64,000 bases of DNA from M3007 sp046316495 (lineage in GTDB: Bacteria > Bacteroidota > Bacteroidia > Chitinophagales > Saprospiraceae), in assembly GCA_046316495.1 (NCBI GenBank), contig JBKDAM010000076.1:1-64000 (forward strand). The letters run 5' to 3'. The position numbers and the translations under genes were made by a program. The notes under the pieces were generated by a model. That model had not been told where the DNA came from. It did not search any database and was given only the letters and a program-made list of their open reading frames with translations. Within the stretch, counting starts at the first letter, position 1; each line of letters opens with the position of its first letter. Below are positions 58,875 through 64,000 of this stretch, one piece after another.

Positions 58875-59837
58875 TTAAAATTTCCAATGTCTGGATAAAG
58901 CACCTGCCGCTGTGTGTAGATGCATCTCATAGGTCTCCCACAGCCTCAAACCTGAAGTGGTGCCGGTCTCTGGATAAGGCATTTCCTCCAAATTGACCCC
59001 AGCCACAAAATTAAACACGCATTTGGGCAGCTCCTCCGGATTGTACCCTCCCTCGAGCACCGCAAAAACCTTTCCGGGAAATTGTTCAGTTAACCTTCGA
59101 CCCACTTTGTAGAAAAAATGACCGCTAGCGTTTAATTGCAACATAGGATCAAACTGATGTGCGTCAAAACCGGCAGAAACGGCTACTAAATCAGGCGCAA
59201 ACTGCTCTACAACCGGCCACATATAATCAATCGCATGCAGAAAAATATCATCCCCGCTTCCAGGTGGCAAGGGGGTATTCATCGTATAATATAGGCCCCT
59301 CCCTGCCCCAATTTCGTTTGAATAACCGTTGCCCGGATAGGCCGGATACTGGTGTAAGGACCAAAATAGCACTTGATCCGTATTGTAAAAAAAATCCATA
59401 GTACCATCCCCCAAATGGCCATCAATATCCAAAATCAAGACGCGTTTACCGTCCTGAACGGCCTTTTGGGTAGCAATTGCAATGTTGTTAAACAGGCAAA
59501 AACCGTGGCCTTCTTCCGCAAAAGCATGGTGCCCGGGGGGGCGTACCAAAGCGAACGCACGCTCTTCCATCGCCTGAATGGCTAAGCCAACCGCTGCAGT
59601 AGCCGCCTCAAAACTGTGAATAGAAGTAAGGGTATCCCCATCCAGGGGTTGCCCGGTCTCTGAATATAGACGCACTTTTTCAATGTAATCAAAGGAATGA
59701 AACAGCTCCAAAAATAACTGGCCATCGGGAACGGACTCCACCGGATGAATCGGCGGAAAATAATCCAACCGATGAATCGACTCCGGGTGATCGCCTGTAC
59801 GGTGCAACAAAACGTCCGGATGGTATAAGATACGCAT
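58875..59837 (-). CDS. Histone deacetylase-family (AcuC-like) protein deacetylase
   Basis: A 320-residue zinc-dependent deacetylase of the class I/II HDAC family. Motifs: RPPGHHAFAEEGHGFCLFNNIAIA, the metal-binding segment LDIDGHLGDGT (usual DWDVHHGNGT), VSAGFDAHQFDPM with the second Asp ligand, and EGGYN with the catalytic tyrosine. It keeps the D-x-H metal ligands but replaces the second His of HHGNG with Leu and the Asn with Asp. The start at 59837 (MRILYHPD) matches the family; a TTG at 59891 would add 18 unrelated residues. It probably removes acetyl groups from lysines; the co-transcribed GNAT fusion is the likely partner. Confidence 0.92.
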   Translation of the reverse strand: MRILYHPDVLLHRTGDHPESIHRLDYFPPIHPVESVPDGQLFLELFHSFDYIEKVRLYSETGQPLDGDTLTSIHSFEAATAAVGLAIQAMEERAFALVRPPGHHAFAEEGHGFCLFNNIAIATQKAVQDGKRVLILDIDGHLGDGTMDFFYNTDQVLFWSLHQYPAYPGNGYSNEIGAGRGLYYTMNTPLPPGSGDDIFLHAIDYMWPVVEQFAPDLVAVSAGFDAHQFDPMLQLNASGHFFYKVGRRLTEQFPGKVFAVLEGGYNPEELPKCVFNFVAGVNLEEMPYPETGTTSGLRLWETYEMHLHTAAGALSRHWKF

Positions 59838-59969
59838 AATAAGTTGGGTTTTAGGTGCATGCCCCTCGCTAATTCTAGTCAATTTGGACAAAAAAAGGGG
59901 AATTCATCCCGCTTTTTTGCTCTCTAAGAGTAAGCTCAGCAGCTGCAATTCGTTGTAAATTCTGGCTGT

Positions 59970-59977
59970 CAAAGTTA
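59970..59977 (-). promoter_or_regulatory. -7 box candidate of the deacetylase operon
   Basis: Minus-strand TAACTTTG, an exact TAnnTTTG match, about 130 bp upstream of the ATG at 59837. A second candidate, minus-strand TATCTTTG at 60030-60037, is equally good by sequence. Confidence 0.5.
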
Positions 59978-60037
59978 GCAAAACCACCCCAATCACAGGG
60001 CTATGGAAAGGGCTTTTTTCAAAATCTGACAAAGATA

Positions 60038-60343
60038 GGAGACAAAAAAAGCTTGGATAGTCAGTCGGGGCCCCTCCCTGGAAAGCAACCTGGTTGTTTT
60101 TAAGATATTCTGGAAATAAGAAATAGAATCCAGCCTCGGAGATTCACCCTTCTTTTTACCTTTTAAAACAAGTATTGAGTGAATAACAGGCAATTTTTAT
60201 TTTATTTTTTTTAAAAAATTTGACCTCTTTTTTAAAAAACAAAATATTCATTATCAATTATTTAATACATTTTTTAACTAAAAACAATTCCTATTATTAA
60301 AAAAAAGCTCTTCAAAAATTAGTTAAATTGAAAAGCAAATATG
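60038..60343. other. AT-rich spacer before small RNA copy D
   Basis: No supported gene. From 60180 on it is almost entirely A and T, the same setting as upstream of copies A-C. Confidence 0.5.
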
Positions 60344-60351
60344 CATCTTTG
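60344..60351 (+). promoter_or_regulatory. -7 box of small RNA copy D
   Basis: CATCTTTG followed by CATCATC; the preceding 150 bp is nearly all A/T. Confidence 0.7.
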
Positions 60352-60356
60352 CATCA

Positions 60357-60521
60357 TCTGATACACAACGACTTTTAGATGTAAGTTGCAAATGACATGC
60401 CGGGTAAACGTATTCGGCATTGATTTTCTCGAAAAACCAGTTTAAACAAGTAAGCCGCATTCGTGAAATTACAAAAAGGATCCCTATTTGACAAACGAGT
60501 CAAATGGGGATTCTTGTTTTT
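60357..60521 (+). ncRNA. Putative structured small RNA, copy D of four
   Basis: The most divergent copy, with the motif CGACTTTTAGATGTA kept intact (60369-60383). Hairpin 1: ATGCCG (60397-60402) with CGGCAT (60415-60420), loop GGTAAACGTATT; two stem pairs differ from the other copies with both sides changed. Hairpin 2: ATCCCTATTTGAC (60480-60492) with GTCAAATGGGGAT (60499-60511), one T-G wobble, loop AAACGA (60493-60498), then TTCTTGTTTTT. It ends 89 bp before the DUF547 start. Confidence 0.83.
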
Positions 60522-60610
60522 GCCACCCGTCCACTAAAGCTTTTGCAACTTCTAGATGAAAAATGAGTGCCTTCAGACAACAGAATCACTAGATCGTTCG
60601 TCATAGTGCT

Positions 60611-61324
60611 ATGAAACATACTATTTGGATCCTGCTCCTTCTGACGCTGCATGGCCCGTTGACAGCTCAGCAGTTTACCGCTGCAGATAGTCTTCACCTC
60701 CCTTTTAACGACCTGCTGCAGCAATTCGTTACTTCCGAGGGCCAAGTACGATACGATGGTTTACAACGGGAGCACAGCCGCCTTCAAGCCTATCTACAGC
60801 AACTTTCCAAACATGTGCCAGAAGCTTCCACCCCGCGGGAGGCCTCGATGGCTTATTGGATCAATGCGTACAATGCCTTTACCCTCGACCTGATTGTTCG
60901 AAATTACCCCATCAAGAGTATCCTCCAGCTAGACAATGGCAAAACCTGGGACGTAAAACGCATTTCATTGGGCGGTAAAAAGTACAGCTTGAATCAAATT
61001 GAACACGAAATTTTACGCAAGAAATGGGCAGATCCCCGTATCCATTTCGCCCTTAATTGCGCAGCCAAATCTTGTCCGCCCCTCCTCCATCAAGCCTATT
61101 TACCAAGCCAACTAGAGCAACAGTTGGAAGCCCGCACCTTCTATTTTATCAATCACTCCAGATACAACCAGCTGAGTGGCCAACCACTCCGGCTGAGCAA
61201 AATTTTTGAATGGTATGCAGCTGATTTTGGAGACCTCCACACCTTTCTAAGAAAGTACTACCCAAAAGAGCTCAAAACCCGAAAAATTAGCTATAACGAG
61301 TACAACTGGGACCTAAACCGTTAA
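60611..61324 (+). CDS. DUF547 domain-containing exported protein
   Basis: A 237-residue protein with a signal peptide (about 1-20, MKHTIWILLLLTLHGPLTAQ) and a single DUF547 domain. Family landmarks: MAYWINAYNAFTLDLIVRNYP, ISLGGKKYSLNQIEHEILR, and DPRIHFALNCAAKSCPPL; then the late LSKIFEWYAADFG. The family's function is unknown; a peptidase-like Cys/His pair has been suggested for related folds. It follows small RNA copy D and ends at a terminator. No operon partner. Confidence 0.9.
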   Translation: MKHTIWILLLLTLHGPLTAQQFTAADSLHLPFNDLLQQFVTSEGQVRYDGLQREHSRLQAYLQQLSKHVPEASTPREASMAYWINAYNAFTLDLIVRNYPIKSILQLDNGKTWDVKRISLGGKKYSLNQIEHEILRKKWADPRIHFALNCAAKSCPPLLHQAYLPSQLEQQLEARTFYFINHSRYNQLSGQPLRLSKIFEWYAADFGDLHTFLRKYYPKELKTRKISYNEYNWDLNR

Positions 61325-61355
61325 TTGGCGAAGTCGCTTATTGCTGTCTAGAAAA

Positions 61356-61387
61356 AAAAGGCTCTCCGGCAAATAGGGAGCCTTTTT
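61356..61387 (+). terminator. Terminator of the DUF547 gene
   Basis: AAAGGCTC/GAGCCTTT core stem with a short loop, flanked by A run before and TTTTT after. Confidence 0.82.
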
Positions 61388-61658
61388 GGTTTTTAAAAAA
61401 AGTTCGGAAAAAGCACCCTAGTTGGCGCGATAATTGCAACTCGGTGTGTAGCGTGAAAATCCCTGCTTTATGGATGTACATCTGTTCTTGACAGCAGGGC
61501 CATAGGCTGAAAACGGGAAATAGCACGCGCTTGATCCATCTTCATTAATCCTGCTGGACCTGCACTTACAGAGGGTACAGCCACACTAGCCTTTACAGGG
61601 TTGCTTTTATCTGCCGAAAAAAAAGCATCCTTTTGGGGCTACCTCTATGTTGTAACTT
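61388..61658. other. Spacer before the truncated giant gene
   Basis: About 270 bp with no gene seen. It contains CCCTGCT (61461-61467 region) and AGCAGGG (about 61493-61499), a possible long-loop pairing. No clear TAnnTTTG promoter was found. Confidence 0.45.
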
Positions 61659-64000
61659 ATGACTATCCTGTTCTACCAACGTACGAACATATTTGGCCTG
61701 CTAAGCATCTTTGGCTTTTTCCTGTTGGGGGCTTCCGTTCCGCTTTCGGCTAATTGTGTAGCCCCTGGATTATTATCTGCCAATTTTGTAACGGATACCA
61801 GTGCAGAGCTCACCTGGACGGATGTAGCAACCCTATACGATGTGGAATTACGACCCGCTTCTGAACCGTTTACTGGAATACCAAACTACACGCCTGTATC
61901 AGATCCCCCCTTCTTGGTGACCGACCTGGTTCCTGGTCAGCTGTACCGCTTTCGGGTGCGGGCCCGCTGCTTTGGAGGCGGAAACAGTATCTGGTCCTCT
62001 GCTCACTTTTTCACGACCGACCTAAGCGATCGACAAGCCTGCGTCAACCTTCCATTGAGGGACACCTCCTGTACCCGCATTCGCTGGCGGGTGCGGCAGG
62101 CACCCGGAACAGCGCTTGGAACCAACGTCCGGATAAAAGGCGTACGATTAGCCATCCAACACCCTTCCAGGGGTGAACTGCGAGGCTGGCTGACAAGTCC
62201 GGATGGCACCCAACGTCGCATCATTGCTTCGTTTTCAGAAGGCGATCGAAACATTGGAAATTTTTATCAACAAAATAGCTGTTCGACCTACATCGAACTG
62301 AAAGATGACCCAAGCCTTCCCTCTTTGTCAGATGCAAAAGAAGAGGATAATATTACAGGACAGTGGCGGCCTGACTCTTCGCTTCAGGTGTTTCACAACG
62401 GTCAATCGCCCAATGGGACCTGGGAACTCACTTTTTGTGATCAAAAATTGCTCCAGACCGGTGTGCTTCGACTGGCACAATTGGTATTTGAGCCCCTTCC
62501 CTGCTCCTCTCCACAGCCCCCCCAGCTGGTACAAACAGGTCTCGAGAGCGCCACGGTCATCTGGGACCCGAGTGGACTTTCTGGCCAGGACATTCGATTG
62601 GTAGTTGGCCCCGAGGGATTTATTCCGGAACTGGGAGAAGGCAATGTACTGATTCCAGCAACTACGACTGTCCAATTGGAGGACCTCGAACCACTGCGCA
62701 GTTACCAAGTATTTTTAGGAGTAGCCTGTGGTCCTGAGGGCTTTTTTGTCTATTCCGCTCCTCTTCGATTTCAAACCGCTTGTCCGCCTCAACTATTGGA
62801 GGATTTTAACACCTTATCGGATTGCTCCTTGGATTGCGAAACAGGGTGTCCGCTTCCTGGTATTTGGCAAAACACAGCGGGAGATGATTTTGATTGGAAA
62901 ATCAGGAGCAGCGCAGGCCTTAATTTTCCCACCTCTGGACCAAAGTCACCCGCTGGAGGTTCGGGATCCTATTTGTTTTTCAGAAACTCCTGCAGTCCTG
63001 GAGGAGCCAATGGTAAAAAAGCCGTGCTCAGGACTCGTTGTCTGGACATTCTTGCGGTGCCCGGAAGCCCCTGTCACTTCTCCATGGAGTATTACATGAA
63101 CACCAAACTTGGACAAATGGGGCGCCTTAGTTTGGAAGGGAGTGTGGACGGCGGTGCCACTTGGCAAACCATTAAAAGCTGGACAGGCAACCAAGGGAAA
63201 CAATGGCATAAGGCCTATGTGGACCTAAGCGCCTACCATCAAAAAACCGCCTTGTTCCAACTAACGGCAGTTGGCACCTTTGGGGCCTTCGGCGATATCT
63301 CCATCGATAATCTGCATTTTTATGGGGCAAGCCCTGCCTCCTCCATCGAATATACCTATTACCAAGACCTGGATGGAGATGGCTTCGGCAATACCGCCCA
63401 GTACCTGATCTCTTGCCTGCCTGCCATCCCGGCCGGGTACACCGCTGTGCCAGGTGATTGCAACGACGCGGTGAGCTTTATTTATCCGGGTGCACCCGAG
63501 ATTCCATGCAACGGCCTCGATGAAAATTGCAACGGTAACCAAGATGCCTTCTTTTTAGCCCCCCCCGTTCTGAACCCCATAGCGCCCGTTTGCCAAGGCG
63601 ACACTGTTGTGCTGTCGGTTCAAAACCCGATGGCTCGAGGCACCTATTACTGGTTCAATACTGCATCCGGGGGAACTCCTATTGCGAGCGGCCCTCAATT
63701 AAGTATACCCGCTGTACAGAGCACCCAAACTGTATGGGTACTCGATAGTATAACCAACGGAGGATGTGCAAGTGCAAGGACCAGTGGAAGCATTTTGGTA
63801 TTGGAAAAACCAGCGTTAGTGCTTGGTTCCCAACCCCTTACTTGCCCTGGCAGTAGCCTAAGCCTCCAAAGTCTGATCATCAACGACCTTCAACAAACCA
63901 CCGGATCCATCCGTTTTCACAGTGCATTGCCTGCCAACGTCGGCAATTTACTTCCAAACCAACTGATTGTAAACAGTGACAGTTTGATTTTTGCCCTGAA
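61659..64000 (+). CDS. Giant secreted multidomain protein, cut off by the window edge
   Basis: An open frame from the ATG at 61659 to the last base, at least 780 residues, with no stop. N-terminal signal region MTILFYQRTNIFGLLSIFGFFLLGASVPLSA. Then in order: an FN3 domain (about 33-110, SAELTWTDVATLYDVELR); a proprotein-convertase P-like domain (about 115-275, GELRGWLTSPDGTQRR and NGTWELTFCD); a second FN3 (about 285-375); a MAM-like domain (about 378-550, DFDWKIRSSAG, SYLFFRNSC, HFSMEYYM); a MopE-type metal-binding motif (YYQDLDGDGFGN and GDCND with EIPCNGLDENCNG, about 560-630); then Ig-like repeats (LNPIAPVCQGDTVVLSV, ASGGTPIASGP). Probably a type IX-secreted adhesin like the 2015-residue protein, but its C-terminus lies beyond the window. 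Confidence 0.88.
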   Translation, partial: MTILFYQRTNIFGLLSIFGFFLLGASVPLSANCVAPGLLSANFVTDTSAELTWTDVATLYDVELRPASEPFTGIPNYTPVSDPPFLVTDLVPGQLYRFRVRARCFGGGNSIWSSAHFFTTDLSDRQACVNLPLRDTSCTRIRWRVRQAPGTALGTNVRIKGVRLAIQHPSRGELRGWLTSPDGTQRRIIASFSEGDRNIGNFYQQNSCSTYIELKDDPSLPSLSDAKEEDNITGQWRPDSSLQVFHNGQSPNGTWELTFCDQKLLQTGVLRLAQLVFEPLPCSSPQPPQLVQTGLESATVIWDPSGLSGQDIRLVVGPEGFIPELGEGNVLIPATTTVQLEDLEPLRSYQVFLGVACGPEGFFVYSAPLRFQTACPPQLLEDFNTLSDCSLDCETGCPLPGIWQNTAGDDFDWKIRSSAGLNFPTSGPKSPAGGSGSYLFFRNSCSPGGANGKKAVLRTRCLDILAVPGSPCHFSMEYYMNTKLGQMGRLSLEGSVDGGATWQTIKSWTGNQGKQWHKAYVDLSAYHQKTALFQLTAVGTFGAFGDISIDNLHFYGASPASSIEYTYYQDLDGDGFGNTAQYLISCLPAIPAGYTAVPGDCNDAVSFIYPGAPEIPCNGLDENCNGNQDAFFLAPPVLNPIAPVCQGDTVVLSVQNPMARGTYYWFNTASGGTPIASGPQLSIPAVQSTQTVWVLDSITNGGCASARTSGSILVLEKPALVLGSQPLTCPGSSLSLQSLIINDLQQTTGSIRFHSALPANVGNLLPNQLIVNSDSLIFAL

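Noticed and set aside
49465..60521. A CRISPR array or tracrRNA-like element for the four repeats
   Set aside because: Copies are hundreds to thousands of bases apart, 160 nt long, each with promoter and terminator; there are no spacers and no cas genes.

Overview
The window looks like a chromosomal segment of a Bacteroidota bacterium, most likely from the Saprospiria (Lewinella/Haliscomenobacter-like). The signs are promoters of the TAnnTTTG type just upstream of many genes, a short primary sigma factor of about 288 residues, a MurF-alanine racemase fusion, the bacillithiol enzyme BshA, a DUF6089 outer-membrane protein, a Bacteroidota-type LptD, and a giant repeat protein ending in the gliding-motility/type IX secretion C-terminal domain. 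The phylum is strongly supported; the class is inference from overall resemblance. I see no CRISPR array, transposase-type insertion sequence, phage genes, rRNA or tRNA.

Layout. 0-8 kb: OmpR-type response regulator, murF-alr fusion, DUF6089 porin-like protein, and a NagZ-beta-lactamase fusion (wall synthesis and recycling). 8-16 kb: Rpn-type nuclease with a tetrapeptide-repeat tail, OmpA lipoprotein, CoA-binding protein, bshA, a tightly overlapped dcd-lipoprotein-aroA operon, and a NagX-like acyltransferase. 16-22 kb: RhlE helicase with a long leader, an SDR-desaturase pair, and a flippase-like membrane protein. 21.8-27.8 kb: a 2015-residue secreted protein with 18 Ig-like repeats. 28-37 kb: fbp, an envelope cluster (MCE/MlaD, amidase, divergent lptD), DoxX, a CocE-type hydrolase and TatA. 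37-46 kb: Nif3, a zinc-ribbon coiled coil, thioredoxin-like proteins, CsaA, then a GH20 hexosaminidase / ceramidase-like / SIS-isomerase run that looks like a glycoconjugate scavenging operon. 45.6-53.7 kb: sigma factor, PBP1C, GH3 glucosidase and a propeller lipoprotein. 54-60 kb: a coiled-coil protein, a ClC channel, and a deacetylase / acyl-CoA synthetase-GNAT operon that looks like a protein-acetylation switch. 60.6-64 kb: DUF547 protein and a giant secreted multi-domain protein that runs off the right edge.

The most unusual content is four copies, all on the + strand between 49.4 and 60.6 kb, of a roughly 160-170 nt element lying between the genes. Each has an ATCTTTG -7 box behind an AT-rich block, an invariant 15-nt 5' motif (CGACTTTTAGATGTA), a first hairpin with a 12-nt loop GRTAAAYGWAYH, a variable linker, and a terminator hairpin with a 6-nt loop AAACGA (AATCGT in one copy). 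Stem sequences differ between copies but keep pairing. This is what a family of independently transcribed, structured small RNAs should look like. I do not recognise it as tmRNA, SRP RNA, RNase P or 6S RNA.
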